Positions 26,255 to 35,637 are shown, counted from the stretch's first letter. The stretch is DNA of 64,000 nt from CAWJFJ01 sp963800065 (GCA_963800065.1 CAWCZO010000009.1:372001-436000); one strand, 5' to 3'. Notes: generated by a model not told the origin, from the letters alone. Numbers and translations are program-made.

Positions 26255-28870
26255 TCAGCCGGCGCGACGGTCGACGGCTGCGCTCAGGACGGCGTCGGCT
26301 CCCCCGAGGCGGGCCACGAACGCTTCGTTCACCCCCAGGCGCTCGACGACCTGGTCCACCGTGCGCTGGCCGCTCGGAACGGGATGGGTGCCGATGAAGG
26401 TCCGGACGTCGTCGGCCAGGGCGTGGTCGCGGCAGAGCAGGCGGACCCCGTCGAGCATCCGGGGGACGATGTTGGCCGGGAACCGTGCCATCAGGTCGTC
26501 CCAGTCCTGGCGGACGCGCCGCCACGTGGCGGGGCCGTGATCGCGGTGGGCCAGGAGTTGCTGGACCACGAAAGGGGCGTTTTGGGTGCGGACCTCGGTC
26601 CGGGCCAGCTCGAAGACGCGCGCCGCCAAGGCCGGGTCGGGGAAGACGGTGAGGCCGTAGAGGTAGCGGGATTCCGCCTGGGGGGTGGCCGGATGACGGT
26701 AGAGCTCGAGGAAGGTGTCGAACTCGGCGTCACCGCCGGCCGTGGCCGCCACCGTGACGATGGTGGAGGCCAGGTCGGGATCGAGATCGGCACCGCCGGC
26801 GACGGCGTCGGCGTGGAGGGTGGCGCACCGGCTGCGGACCGCTGCGTCCTGGCCCACGGTGCCGAGCATCCCCAGGAGCTGGGCCCGAAGCGTCGCCGTG
26901 CGCTCGTCCTCGCCGGCCGGGGCCCGCCAGCCGAGTCGGGCGAAGGGCGCCGCCATGAGGGCCCGGGTGTAGGCGGCGACGACGGGGCGGGTGGCGTCGT
27001 CGACGGTGTGGTCGAGGAACCGCATCGCCCCGCTCACCTGGCCCCAGACGTCGGGGTCCTCCTCGTCGTCGAGGGCCTCGGCCAGGGGGAGGAACTCCTC
27101 CAGCTGGGCCCGGCCGGCCACCACCGAGGCCCAGGTGTCGCCCAGGATCATGAACCGTTCCGAGGCGTCGAGGGCGTCCAGCCGACCGGCCAGGCGCCCC
27201 AGGTCCCTCGCCGGGTACCGGACGCGGTAGTAGCCCGATGCGCCGGCGTTGACCACGGCCACGTCGTCATCGTCGCTCATGTGGTCGAGGGCGACGACTT
27301 CGGCGTCGGTCCCGAGGAGGACGCGTCGCTCGGCGCCGCCGGTGGTCCGTATGAGGACGGGGATCTTCCAGTCCGATCCGATGGAGCTGGGCCCCCGGGA
27401 TGCGGCGAAGGAGAACGGCTCCTGGGTCAAGGTGAGCTGCGCCCCGTCGGGTCCGGTCGTGTCGCCCACGGTGACGAGCGGGAATCCCCCCTGGAGGATC
27501 CAGGTGTCCATGATGTCGCGGACGGGCTCGCCACTGGCCGCCTCGATGGCGTCCCAGAGGTCGGAGGTCTCGGTGTTGGCGAACCGGTGGGACTCGAGGT
27601 AGCGGCGGATGCCGGCGCGAAACGGCTCCTCCCCCAGGTACCGCTCGAGCATGCGCAGGACGCTCGCCCCCTTCTGGTAGGTGAGGACGTCGAACATGCC
27701 CTGGGCCTCGTCGGGGGAGCCCACCGGGTACTCGACGGGCCGGGTGGAGTGGAGGGCGTCGGTGGCCATGGCCAGGTCGCGGTCCATGCCGAAGCTGATC
27801 CACCGCCGCCATTCGGGGCGGAAGGCGTCGACGCAGAGGAGCTCCATCAAGGTGGCGAAGGCCTCGTTCAGCCAGATGCCGTTCCACCACTTCATGGTGA
27901 CGAGATCGCCGAACCACATGTGGGCGATCTCGTGGGCGATGACGTCGGCGATCCGCTCGAGCTCGAGTCGGGAGGCGCGTGCCGGGTCGACGAGGAGGAG
28001 GGCCTCTCGGAAGGTCACGCAGCCCAGGTTCTCCATGGCGCCGAAGGCGAAGTCGGGGATGGCCAGGAGGTCGAGCTTCTCGGCCGGGTAGGAGATGCCG
28101 AACCAGCCCGTGAAGAAGCGCAGGGCGTGGGCGGCCACCTCGAGGGCGAACGAGGTCATGTCCTGTTTGCCCGGGACGTGGACGATCCGGACCGGAATGC
28201 CGTCCACATCCACCGGCGCCGTGCTCACCAGCTCGCCGACGACGAAGGCCACGAGGTAGGTGGACATCACCATGGTGTCGGCGAAGCGGACGCGTCGCCC
28301 GTCGCCGGGGAGGGGGGACTGTGAGAGCACCGGCGCGTTGGAGTAGGCGTCGAGACCGGGGGCGACGTCGAGGGTCAGGCTGAAGACGGCCTTGCGGTCG
28401 GGCTCGTCAAAGCACGGGAAGGCCCGGCGGGCGTCGGTCGCCTCGAATTGGGTGGTGGCCAGGGAGTGGTCGATCCCCGCCGCATCGGTGTAGGTCGAGC
28501 GGTAGAAGCCGTGCAACTTGTCGTTGAGAACGCCAGTGAAGGAGATCCCGATGGAGAGCGGTCCGGGGCCGACGGGCTGGGCCAGGGTGAGGAGGATCCG
28601 TTCGGTCCCCTCGTCCACCGTGGCCGTGGCGGGCACGACGGTGCCGTCGCTCGTCACCTCGCTGGTGGTGACGGCCAGCTCGGCGCCGTGCAGGGCAATG
28701 GCATCGACCCGGTCATGGGCGGTGGCCTCGATGCGGACCTCCCCGCTGAAGGTGGCGGCCTCCAGATCGGGAGCGAGGCGGATCTCGTAACGTTCCGGCT
28801 CGACCGTGTAGGGGAGCCGGTGCGCGGCGGAGGGATCGGTGCTGGTCGAAGCCCCGGGAGTGGTCATCAC
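26255..28870 (-). CDS. pepN: Aminopeptidase N (M1 metallopeptidase)
   Basis: Cytosolic zinc aminopeptidase of 871 residues that removes N-terminal residues from peptides. The exopeptidase motif GAMEN is near residue 275. The zinc site HEIAH is near 310, with the downstream Glu ligand in NEAFAT about 19 residues later. The N-terminal beta domain and C-terminal ERAP1-like helical domain complete the actinobacterial PepN layout, so length is normal. The GTG at 28870 is 6 nt after TAGCGT (28877-28882), a leaderless start, with an ATG directly after it. It heads the operon with UPF0016. Confidence 0.95.
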   Translation of the reverse strand: MMTTPGASTSTDPSAAHRLPYTVEPERYEIRLAPDLEAATFSGEVRIEATAHDRVDAIALHGAELAVTTSEVTSDGTVVPATATVDEGTERILLTLAQPVGPGPLSIGISFTGVLNDKLHGFYRSTYTDAAGIDHSLATTQFEATDARRAFPCFDEPDRKAVFSLTLDVAPGLDAYSNAPVLSQSPLPGDGRRVRFADTMVMSTYLVAFVVGELVSTAPVDVDGIPVRIVHVPGKQDMTSFALEVAAHALRFFTGWFGISYPAEKLDLLAIPDFAFGAMENLGCVTFREALLLVDPARASRLELERIADVIAHEIAHMWFGDLVTMKWWNGIWLNEAFATLMELLCVDAFRPEWRRWISFGMDRDLAMATDALHSTRPVEYPVGSPDEAQGMFDVLTYQKGASVLRMLERYLGEEPFRAGIRRYLESHRFANTETSDLWDAIEAASGEPVRDIMDTWILQGGFPLVTVGDTTGPDGAQLTLTQEPFSFAASRGPSSIGSDWKIPVLIRTTGGAERRVLLGTDAEVVALDHMSDDDDVAVVNAGASGYYRVRYPARDLGRLAGRLDALDASERFMILGDTWASVVAGRAQLEEFLPLAEALDDEEDPDVWGQVSGAMRFLDHTVDDATRPVVAAYTRALMAAPFARLGWRAPAGEDERTATLRAQLLGMLGTVGQDAAVRSRCATLHADAVAGGADLDPDLASTIVTVAATAGGDAEFDTFLELYRHPATPQAESRYLYGLTVFPDPALAARVFELARTEVRTQNAPFVVQQLLAHRDHGPATWRRVRQDWDDLMARFPANIVPRMLDGVRLLCRDHALADDVRTFIGTHPVPSGQRTVDQVVERLGVNEAFVARLGGADAVLSAAVDRRAG

Positions 28871-28951
28871 CGGTGCACGCTACCAACGCCTCCCCGAGCG
28901 CCCCGGACGCCGGTACGTGGGCGGCGGCGACGCGCAGTAGGTTCCTGGTCC

Positions 28952-30004
28952 GTGTCCGACACCGACCACCAGCGGAGCGAGGGCGCCCGGGACGACGGCC
29001 TTCTTGACGTCGTGGCCGTGGGCAACGCCCTGGTCGACGTGCTGGCCCGTGCCACCGATGACGACCTGGTGCGGCTCGGACTGGTGAAGGGGAGCATGGA
29101 GCTCGTCGACCTCGCCCGTTCCGTCGCCGTCTACGCCGGGATGGGGGCCGGCGTCGAGGTCTCGGGGGGCTCCGCCGCCAACACCGCCGTCGGTGTGGCC
29201 GCCCTGGGGGGCCGGGTCGGGTACATCGGGAAGGTGGCCGACGACGAGTTCGGTGCCACCTTCCGCCACGACATCGCGGCCGTCGGGGTGGCCGACGGAC
29301 ACATCTCGAGCGTCCCCGTCACCGGGGCCGACGGCACCGGGCAGGCCACCGGGCATTGCCTGGTGCTCGTCACCGAGGATGGTGAGAGGACGATGGCCAC
29401 CCACCTCGGGGTGGCCTCCGCCCTCGGTCCCGACGACCTCGACGAGGACCTTCTGGGCCGTGGCCGGGTCGTGTACCTGGAGGGCTACCTCTGGGACCAG
29501 CCTCCGGCCAAGAAGGCCCTGCGCCGGACCATGGAGGTGGCCCACTCGGCCGACGCCCTGGTGGCCCTCTCCCTCTCCGACCCCTTCTGCGTGACCCGGA
29601 ACCGTGGCGAGTTCCTCGACCTGCTCCACGGTGAGATCGACGTGCTCTTCGCCAACGAGGAGGAGGTGACGCTGCTGTTCGGCGCCGCCACCTTCGACGA
29701 CGCCGTGAGCGCCGTCGAGGAGACGGGACTGCTGGCCGCGTTGACGAGGGGCGCGGCCGGTTCGGTGGTGGTGGCGGCGTCGGGACCGGTGGCAGTGGCG
29801 GCCGAGCCCGTGGAACGGGTGGTCGACACCACCGGCGCCGGTGACCTCTACGCCGCCGGCTTCCTCTACGGGCTCACCCACGGATACGACCCCGCGGGCT
29901 GTGGCCGGTTGGCCGGCCTGTGCGCCGGGGAGATCATCTCCCACCTCGGGGCGCGCCCCCAGGCCGATCTGAGCCTCATGGTGAAGGCGGCCGGACTGTC
30001 CTGA
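28952..30004 (+). CDS. PfkB family carbohydrate/adenosine kinase
   Basis: Ribokinase-fold kinase of 350 residues. VSGGSAANTAVGVAALGG near residue 75 is the first PfkB signature, and DTTGAGDLYAAGFLYGL near 290 is the second, carrying the catalytic Asp and anion hole. The N-terminal AVGNALVDVLA and substrate lid pattern match adenosine-kinase-like members found in many actinobacteria and proteobacteria; the sugar or nucleoside substrate is unproven. The GTG at 28952 lies 8 nt after TAGGTT (28938-28943), a leaderless start. It is divergent from pepN. Confidence 0.9.
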   Translation: MSDTDHQRSEGARDDGLLDVVAVGNALVDVLARATDDDLVRLGLVKGSMELVDLARSVAVYAGMGAGVEVSGGSAANTAVGVAALGGRVGYIGKVADDEFGATFRHDIAAVGVADGHISSVPVTGADGTGQATGHCLVLVTEDGERTMATHLGVASALGPDDLDEDLLGRGRVVYLEGYLWDQPPAKKALRRTMEVAHSADALVALSLSDPFCVTRNRGEFLDLLHGEIDVLFANEEEVTLLFGAATFDDAVSAVEETGLLAALTRGAAGSVVVAASGPVAVAAEPVERVVDTTGAGDLYAAGFLYGLTHGYDPAGCGRLAGLCAGEIISHLGARPQADLSLMVKAAGLS

Positions 30005-30014
30005 ACCGCCCCGG

Positions 30015-30632
30015 TCAGTGGCCGTCGTCCCCGGCGGGGGCGGGGTCGGGGGGTAGGTAGGCCAGGCGGAGGTCCCCCAGGCGGACGAGGACAGAGGCCA
30101 CCCACCGGGCCAGCTGTCCGGCCGGGCCGGCGAGGCTGGCGGTGTCCTCGAGGGCGGCCTCGGCCAGCCGGATAGTGCCCTGGTAGGAAGTCTCCACAGC
30201 GAAGCGGGGGCCCGGTTCACCGGGCTCGTGGACCTGCTCGACGACGGGAGCGCCGCGGACCAGGGTGTCGGTCCCGATGGGCGGGCTCTCCTCGGGGAGG
30301 CAGGCCAGGACGATGTCGAGATCGGGCATGACCGAGAGGCGCTGGAGTCGAAGGGTGATCTCCACCACGACCTCGGGGAGGTCCTCCGGAGGTTCGCCGA
30401 TCGACCACGACCGGTAGGCGCTCTGGCTCCAGGTGGGCCAGTCCACCGAGACGTCGGCTCGGACCCGGGGCGGGGATTCCTCACCGGGAAGGGAGTACGA
30501 CGTTTCCCACGAGACGTCGCCGAGGAAGACGTCCACCTGGAACCGTTCTTCGACCGCCTGGCGTTGCAACAGGGCGTCCTCGAGGGCACGGCGCGTCTGG
30601 GTGATGACGTCCACCAGGATGTGGTCGAGCAC
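30015..30632 (-). CDS. Hypothetical protein
   Basis: Protein of 205 residues with no family I recognise. The first 60 residues are charged (TQTRRALEDALLQRQAVEERFQ), followed by alternating beta-strand-like stretches (EVVVEITLRLQRL, DLDIVLACLPEES) and a hydrophobic helix (ARWVASVLVRLGDL). There is no signal peptide. The GTG at 30632 lies 6 nt after TAGCCT on the minus strand, whose bases overlap the -10 of the divergent GDPD gene. Its 3' end faces the PfkB kinase 10 bp away. Confidence 0.65.
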   Translation of the reverse strand: MLDHILVDVITQTRRALEDALLQRQAVEERFQVDVFLGDVSWETSYSLPGEESPPRVRADVSVDWPTWSQSAYRSWSIGEPPEDLPEVVVEITLRLQRLSVMPDLDIVLACLPEESPPIGTDTLVRGAPVVEQVHEPGEPGPRFAVETSYQGTIRLAEAALEDTASLAGPAGQLARWVASVLVRLGDLRLAYLPPDPAPAGDDGH

Positions 30633-30638
30633 AGCGGG

Positions 30639-30648
30639 AGGCTACCGT
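30639..30648. promoter_or_regulatory. Bidirectional promoter with overlapping -10 elements
   Basis: AGGCTACCGT holds a plus-strand -10 TACCGT (30643-30648), 7 nt before the GTG at 30656, and a minus-strand -10 TAGCCT (30644-30639), 6 nt before the GTG at 30632. The two hexamers share the central TA. Both genes would be transcribed leaderless from start sites about 24 bp apart, so the two polymerase complexes cannot be bound at once. Confidence 0.55.
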
Positions 30649-30655
30649 TCCGGGC

Positions 30656-31528
30656 GTGAGCCCTGCCCCCGCCAATGTGTGGCTCGGGCGCCGTGTCGTC
30701 TCGTACGCCCACCAGGGCGGAGCCTGGGAAGCGCCGTCATCGACCCTCTTCGCCGTCCGTCGCGCCCTCGAGCTCGGTGCCACGGGCATCGAGCTCGACG
30801 TGCACGCCACCGCCGACGGTCATCTCGTGGTGTGTCACGACGGAACGGTCGACCGGACGACCAACGGGCGGGGATCCATCCACACGCTGACCCTGGACCA
30901 GGTCCGCTCGCTCGACAACGCCTACTGGTTCGCCCCCGGGGCCGACGTGAGCCCGGGACTCGATCCCCCCGCCTACCCCTACCGGGGGCGGGCCCCCGAC
31001 GACGCCGACTTTGCCGTCGCCACCCTCGAAGAGGTCCTGGCTCTGCTGGACGGGTATCCGCGGGTGGCGCTCAACCTCGACATCAAGGCGACGGGCCCGG
31101 CCGTCGAGCCCTACGAGCAGCGCCTCGCCTCCACGTTGGCGGGGTACGACCACCGGGACCGGGTCATTGTGGCGTCGTTTCTGGACGTCGCCTCGGAGGC
31201 GTTCAGGCGCTGGGCGCCCGACGTGTCCACATCGGCGGGGACGCTGGCCGTGGCCGCCTTCTGGCGGGCCGTGACCCAGGGAGGGGAGTTCCCGGCCATG
31301 CCCCACGTGGCTCTGCAGGTGCCCGCCGTCTACGGCGACCAGGTCCTGGTGGACGAGCGCTTCGTGGAGGTGGCCCACGGGCACGGGCTCGCCGTCCACG
31401 TGTGGACCATCAACGACGAGAGGGAGATGGCACGCCTGCTCGACCTGGGCGTCGACGGGATCATCTCGGACCTGCCCACCGCCCTGGTGGGGCTCCTGCG
31501 GGAGCGGGACGTCGTCTGGCGACCCTGA
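30656..31528 (+). CDS. Glycerophosphodiester phosphodiesterase family protein
   Basis: TIM-barrel phosphodiesterase of 290 residues. It has SYAHQGG (HRG in most relatives, here HQG), IELDVHATADGHLVVCHD with the metal-binding E-x-D and catalytic His pair, and VWTINDEREM near the C-terminus. It lacks a signal peptide and is probably cytosolic, acting on glycerophosphodiesters from lipid turnover. The HRG to HQG change in the first catalytic-histidine motif is unusual. The GTG at 30656 is a leaderless start from the bidirectional promoter. Confidence 0.87.
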   Translation: MSPAPANVWLGRRVVSYAHQGGAWEAPSSTLFAVRRALELGATGIELDVHATADGHLVVCHDGTVDRTTNGRGSIHTLTLDQVRSLDNAYWFAPGADVSPGLDPPAYPYRGRAPDDADFAVATLEEVLALLDGYPRVALNLDIKATGPAVEPYEQRLASTLAGYDHRDRVIVASFLDVASEAFRRWAPDVSTSAGTLAVAAFWRAVTQGGEFPAMPHVALQVPAVYGDQVLVDERFVEVAHGHGLAVHVWTINDEREMARLLDLGVDGIISDLPTALVGLLRERDVVWRP

Positions 31529-31555
31529 GGCGGGCGACGAGACGGTGGCGACGAA

Positions 31556-31639
31556 TCAGCCGCGGCCGGCGTTGGGCCGCTTGCCGTGGTTGGCCTTCTT
31601 CTTGGCGCGGATCTTGAGCTTGTTGGTCCGTTTCGACAT
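31556..31639 (-). CDS. Small basic protein, actinobacterial ribosomal protein bL37-like
   Basis: A 27-residue protein, MSKRTNKLKIRAKKKANHGKR followed by PNAGRG, too short for most gene callers. Its KANHGKRPN core is shared with mycobacterial bL37, a tiny 50S-subunit protein that binds 23S rRNA (family knowledge). The ATG at 31639 lies 8 nt after TATCCT (31648-31653) on the minus strand, so it has its own promoter divergent from ychF. Codon choice and the conserved core argue that it is real. Confidence 0.8.
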   Translation of the reverse strand: MSKRTNKLKIRAKKKANHGKRPNAGRG

Positions 31640-31723
31640 GGGGACCGAGGATACCGTGCCGGGGCCGTCGACCCCGACCGACCCCCCGGGGGCCCCGGGG
31701 AGAGGCGAGTAGCGTCGGGTCCG

Positions 31724-32800
31724 ATGGAGCGTCTCGGTCTGGTCGGCCTGCCCAACGCCGGGAAGACGTCTCTGTTCAACGCCCTGACGGGGGCGAGCGC
31801 CGCCGTGGCACCCCATCCCTTCACCACCACCGAGTCGTCGGTCTCCATCGCCCCCCTTCCCGACGCCCGGCTGGAGGCGTTGGCCACCATGAGCGCCAGC
31901 AAGAAGGTGGTCCACGCCGGTATGGAGGTCGTGGACATAGCCGGCCTGGTCCCGGGGGCCTCGACGGGGGAGGGTCTCGGCAACCGGTTCCTGGCCGGGA
32001 TCCGCGAAGTCGATGCGCTGTGTCTGGTGCTCCGGGCCTTCGAGAGCGCCGAGGCGCCCGGTGACACCGACCCCGTCGAGGCCCTGGCCACCTTGGAGCT
32101 GGAGCTCGTCCTGGCCGACGTGGGAACCATCGAGGCCCAGATCGAGAAGCGCCGGAAGGCGGCCCGGCTCGACAAGAGCCTCGCCGCCGAGGTGTCGGCC
32201 ATGGAGGCGGCCCTCCAAATCCTCTCCGGTGGAAAGCCCCTGTACCGATCGGGGCTCGACGCCGAGACGCGGGGGCTGCTGCGCCATTTCTTCCTCCTGA
32301 CCGACAAGTCCGTCCTGGCCGTCGTCAACCTGGGCGAGGACCAGTTGGACAAGGCCGACGCCCTCGTGGGGCCCGTGGCCGACGAGCTGGGCGGTCACGG
32401 CGAGGCCCTCGGCGTCTGTGTGCAACTCGAGGCGGAGACGGCCCAGCTCCCCCTGGCCGAGCGGGTCGAGCTCCTGGAGGGCCTGGGCCTGGGCGAGGGG
32501 GCGCTGGCGCGCGTGGCCAGCGGCGCCTACCACCTGCTCGGGCGACGGACCTTTCTCACCACCGGGGACAAGGAGTCGCGGGCGTGGAGTTTCCGGGCCG
32601 GGGCCACGGCGCCCGAGTGCGCCGGTGTGATCCACTCCGATCTCCAGCGCGGCTTCATCAGGGCCGAGGTCATCCACTGGGACGAGCTCCTCGAGTGCGG
32701 ATCATGGGCCAAGGCCAAAGCGGCCGGGCGGATCCGTCTGGAGGGCAAGGAGTACCACGTCACCGACGGCGACGTGCTCGAGATCCGGTTCAACGTGTAA
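31724..32800 (+). CDS. ychF: YchF/OLA1 family ribosome-binding ATPase
   Basis: TRAFAC-class P-loop protein of 358 residues. GLPNAGKTSLFNAL is the P-loop (residues 8-21), DIAGLVPGAS is switch II, and VVNLGED is the NxxE motif that replaces NKxD and favours ATP. A coiled-coil domain follows, then the C-terminal TGS-type domain ending EYHVTDGDVLEIRFNV. It acts at the ribosome or in stress responses. The ATG at 31724 is 8 nt after TAGCGT (31710-31715). It is divergent from the bL37-like gene; DUF192 and rsmI follow. Confidence 0.95.
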   Translation: MERLGLVGLPNAGKTSLFNALTGASAAVAPHPFTTTESSVSIAPLPDARLEALATMSASKKVVHAGMEVVDIAGLVPGASTGEGLGNRFLAGIREVDALCLVLRAFESAEAPGDTDPVEALATLELELVLADVGTIEAQIEKRRKAARLDKSLAAEVSAMEAALQILSGGKPLYRSGLDAETRGLLRHFFLLTDKSVLAVVNLGEDQLDKADALVGPVADELGGHGEALGVCVQLEAETAQLPLAERVELLEGLGLGEGALARVASGAYHLLGRRTFLTTGDKESRAWSFRAGATAPECAGVIHSDLQRGFIRAEVIHWDELLECGSWAKAKAAGRIRLEGKEYHVTDGDVLEIRFNV

Positions 32801-32842
32801 GCAGCGGTGAGACGGAGACGGCGACGAGAGGGTCGTGGGGAG

Positions 32843-33178
32843 ATGTGGTTGTTGCGTGAGGGCGAGGTGTTGGCGGCCGCCGAGATGGCCGACTCGCTGG
32901 TGGCGCGGAACAAAGGCCTGATCGGCCGTTCCGGCTACGAGGGTGCCTTCCTGATCCCCCACACGAGCGGAGCCCTGCACTCATTCGGGATGCGCTTCGC
33001 CCTCGACGTCGCCTTCCTCGACCGGGATCTGGCCGTGGTCGACACCGTCTATCTGACACCGTGGCACATCACCCGTCCCCGTCGGCGCTGTCGGACCGTC
33101 CTGGAAGCGCAGTCGGGGGCCTTCGAGCGGTGGCGGCTGCGCCCCGGTGACCGCCTCGAGCTGCACGACACCCGGTGA
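32843..33178 (+). CDS. DUF192 family protein
   Basis: Small protein of 111 residues matching DUF192: SLVARNKGLIGRSGYEGAFL, then GALHSFGMRFALDVAFLD and VVDTVYLTPW. The fold is beta-rich; function is unknown although many homologues are secreted. No signal peptide is seen here and the protein starts directly with the domain at ATG 32843 (GGGGAG just upstream). Its stop overlaps the rsmI start as GTGA, so the two are coupled. Confidence 0.85.
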   Translation: MWLLREGEVLAAAEMADSLVARNKGLIGRSGYEGAFLIPHTSGALHSFGMRFALDVAFLDRDLAVVDTVYLTPWHITRPRRRCRTVLEAQSGAFERWRLRPGDRLELHDTR

Positions 33179-34059
33179 CGACGTCGGTGGCATCCGCCCC
33201 GGCGGGTGGCCGTCTGGTCATGGTGTCGACGCCGATCGGAAACCTGGGCGACCTGTCACCGCGGGCGGTGGAGGTACTGGCCGGAGCCGACCTGGTGTGC
33301 TGTGAGGACACGCGGCGGACGCGCGCACTGCTCACCCACGCCGGGGTCAGGGGCCGACGACTGCTTTCGCTCCACGCCCGCAACGAGGTGGAGCGTCTTC
33401 CCGAGGTCCTCGCCCACCTGGCCGCCGGGGACACGGTGGCGGTGGTGAGCGACGCCGGGACCCCCACGGTGTCGGACCCCGGTGGTCGTCTGGTGGCGGC
33501 CGCCGTGGGCGCCGGGGCCGAGGTGACCGCCGTACCGGGGCCCAGCGCGGCGTTGACGGCGCTGGTGGTGAGTGGCCTTCCGACCGGTCGGTTCTGCTTC
33601 GAAGGCTTCCTGGCCCGCCGCGGGAGCGACCGGCGCCGTCGTCTGGAGGCGTTGGCCACCGAGGAGCGGACCACCGTGATCCACGAGGCTCCCGGCCGGC
33701 TGGCCGCCACCCTCGCCGATCTGGCCGCCAGCTGCGGAGCCGACCGGAAGGTGGTGGTGGCCCGGGAGCTGACCAAGCTCCACGAGGAGGTCTGGCGCGG
33801 CAACCTGGCCGGGGCGGTCGACGAATTCGCCGCCCGTGAGGTGCGCGGCGAGGTGGTCGTGGTCCTGGCCGGCTCCGAGCCGGCCCCCCCGGCCGACCAG
33901 GGCGCGGTGGTGGCGGCCCTGCGCCGTCACGTGGACGGTGGGGCCAGTTGGCGCGACGCCGCCGGTGCGGTGGCGGCCGAGCTCGGGTCCCCGCGCCGAC
34001 AGGTCTACGACCTCGCCCTGGCCCTTCGTCGGGAGAACGAGGATCCGTCGGGCCGGTAG
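33175..34059 (+). CDS. rsmI: 16S rRNA 2'-O-ribose C1402 methyltransferase RsmI
   Basis: SAM-dependent enzyme of 294 residues, tetrapyrrole-methylase fold, that methylates the 2'-OH of C1402 in 16S rRNA at the P site. Diagnostic motifs are VSTPIGNLGDLSPRA, CEDTRRTR, VSDAGTPTVSDPG and VPGPSAALTAL; the C-terminal part has the KLHEEVWRG segment followed by the helical tail. Length is normal. GTG 33175 overlaps the DUF192 stop. The gene lies just before metG. Confidence 0.94.
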   Translation: MTTSVASAPAGGRLVMVSTPIGNLGDLSPRAVEVLAGADLVCCEDTRRTRALLTHAGVRGRRLLSLHARNEVERLPEVLAHLAAGDTVAVVSDAGTPTVSDPGGRLVAAAVGAGAEVTAVPGPSAALTALVVSGLPTGRFCFEGFLARRGSDRRRRLEALATEERTTVIHEAPGRLAATLADLAASCGADRKVVVARELTKLHEEVWRGNLAGAVDEFAAREVRGEVVVVLAGSEPAPPADQGAVVAALRRHVDGGASWRDAAGAVAAELGSPRRQVYDLALALRRENEDPSGR

Positions 34060-34131
34060 AGCTGCTGGGCGCGGACGACTCCGATCTTTGGAGCGGACTG
34101 ACCAACCGGTCGTGATCGGTACGCTACGTCG

Positions 34132-35637
34132 GTGCCCCCGTTCTATGTGACGACGCCGATCTACTACGTGAACGACGTGCCCCACCTCGGGCACGCCTAC
34201 GCCACCGTCACCGCCGACGCCCTGGCCCGCTGGCACCGGCTGGCCGGCGACGACGTCTTCTTTCTCACCGGGACCGACGAGCACGGCGACAAGATCGCCC
34301 GTGCGGCGGAGGCCAACGGGGTCAGTCCGCAGGAGTGGGTGGACCGCACGTCCGAGCGATTCGTCGAGGCCTGGGACACGCTCAACATCTCCAACGACGA
34401 CTTCATCCGGACCACCGAACCCCGGCACCACCGGGCCGTCCGGCACTTTCTGCAGACCATCCACGACAACGGCTACACCGAGCTGGGCGTCTACCAGGGT
34501 CTGTACTGCGTGGCCTGCGAGGACTACAAGAAGGAGTCCGACCTCGTCGACGGGAAGTGCGCCATCCACCTCCGTCCCGTCGAGGTGCTCGAGGAGGAGA
34601 ATTACTTCTTCAAGCTCAGCGCCTTCGGTGACCGTCTGCTGCAGTGGTACGAGGACCATCCCGACGCCATCCACCCGAGTGTGAAGCGCAACGAGGCCCT
34701 CGGGATCATCAAGGCGGGGCTGGAGGACATCTCGATCACGCGGACGTCGACACGGTGGGGGGTGGAGGTCCCCTGGGACAGTCGTCACGTCTTCTACGTC
34801 TGGTACGACGCGCTGATCAACTACCTGACGGCCATCGGTTACGGCGAGAACCAGACCCGTTTCGACACCTGGTGGCCGGCCGTCCATCATCTGCTCGGTA
34901 AGGACATCATCCGCTTCCACTGCGTCTGGTGGCCGGCCATGTGCATGGCCGCCGGGATCGATCCGCCGGCGCAGTTCCTGGTGACCGGTTGGTTGCTCGT
35001 CTCCGGGGAGAAGATGTCCAAGTCGGGTGGGAACCAGGTCACTCCCGCCGATCTGGTGGCTGAATACGGCCTCGACGCCTTCCGGTACCACCTGCTGCGC
35101 GACACGCCGCTGGGGAGCGACGGTGACTTCTCCTACGAGGGGGTGACGGCGCGGTACAACGCCGATCTGGCCAACAATCTCGGCAATCTGGCCGCTCGGG
35201 TCTCCACCGTCGTCGGTTCGAAATGCGGCGGCATCGGACCGGCCCCCGACCCCACCAGCCGACTGGCGGCCGTCGCCGCCGAGGTTCTCGCCGACGTCGT
35301 CACGGCCTGGGGGGAGGCGCTGCCCCACGTGGCCCTCGAGACGACCTGGCGGTTGATCCGTGAGACCAACGCCGAGCTGGAGACCTCGGAGCCTTGGAAG
35401 GCGGAGCCCGGCCCCGCTGTCGACGCCGTCCTCGGGAGCGCGCTGGAGGCGTTGCGGATCGTGGCCCTTCTGATCGTGCCGGCCATGCCCGACACCGCCA
35501 CCGAGATCTGGCGGCGACTCGGCCTCACCGGCGAGCCGTCGAGGTGCCGGGTCCCGCAGGACGCGGCCTGGGGAGGGTATCCCGGCGGGCTGACAGTCGA
35601 GCGCGGGTCGCCCCTGTTCCCCCGTCGCAAGGGATGA
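34132..35637 (+). CDS. metG: Methionyl-tRNA synthetase
   Basis: Class I aminoacyl-tRNA synthetase of 501 residues that charges tRNA-Met. HLGH (HIGH-type) is near residue 18, a Cys-rich connective segment (YCVACEDYKK) follows, and GEKMSKSGG is the KMSKS loop near residue 296. The anticodon-binding helical domain ends the protein, without the optional EMAP domain. GTG 34132 lies 6 nt after TACGCT (34120-34125), a leaderless start. Its stop overlaps tatD (ATGA). Confidence 0.96.
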   Translation: MPPFYVTTPIYYVNDVPHLGHAYATVTADALARWHRLAGDDVFFLTGTDEHGDKIARAAEANGVSPQEWVDRTSERFVEAWDTLNISNDDFIRTTEPRHHRAVRHFLQTIHDNGYTELGVYQGLYCVACEDYKKESDLVDGKCAIHLRPVEVLEEENYFFKLSAFGDRLLQWYEDHPDAIHPSVKRNEALGIIKAGLEDISITRTSTRWGVEVPWDSRHVFYVWYDALINYLTAIGYGENQTRFDTWWPAVHHLLGKDIIRFHCVWWPAMCMAAGIDPPAQFLVTGWLLVSGEKMSKSGGNQVTPADLVAEYGLDAFRYHLLRDTPLGSDGDFSYEGVTARYNADLANNLGNLAARVSTVVGSKCGGIGPAPDPTSRLAAVAAEVLADVVTAWGEALPHVALETTWRLIRETNAELETSEPWKAEPGPAVDAVLGSALEALRIVALLIVPAMPDTATEIWRRLGLTGEPSRCRVPQDAAWGGYPGGLTVERGSPLFPRRKG

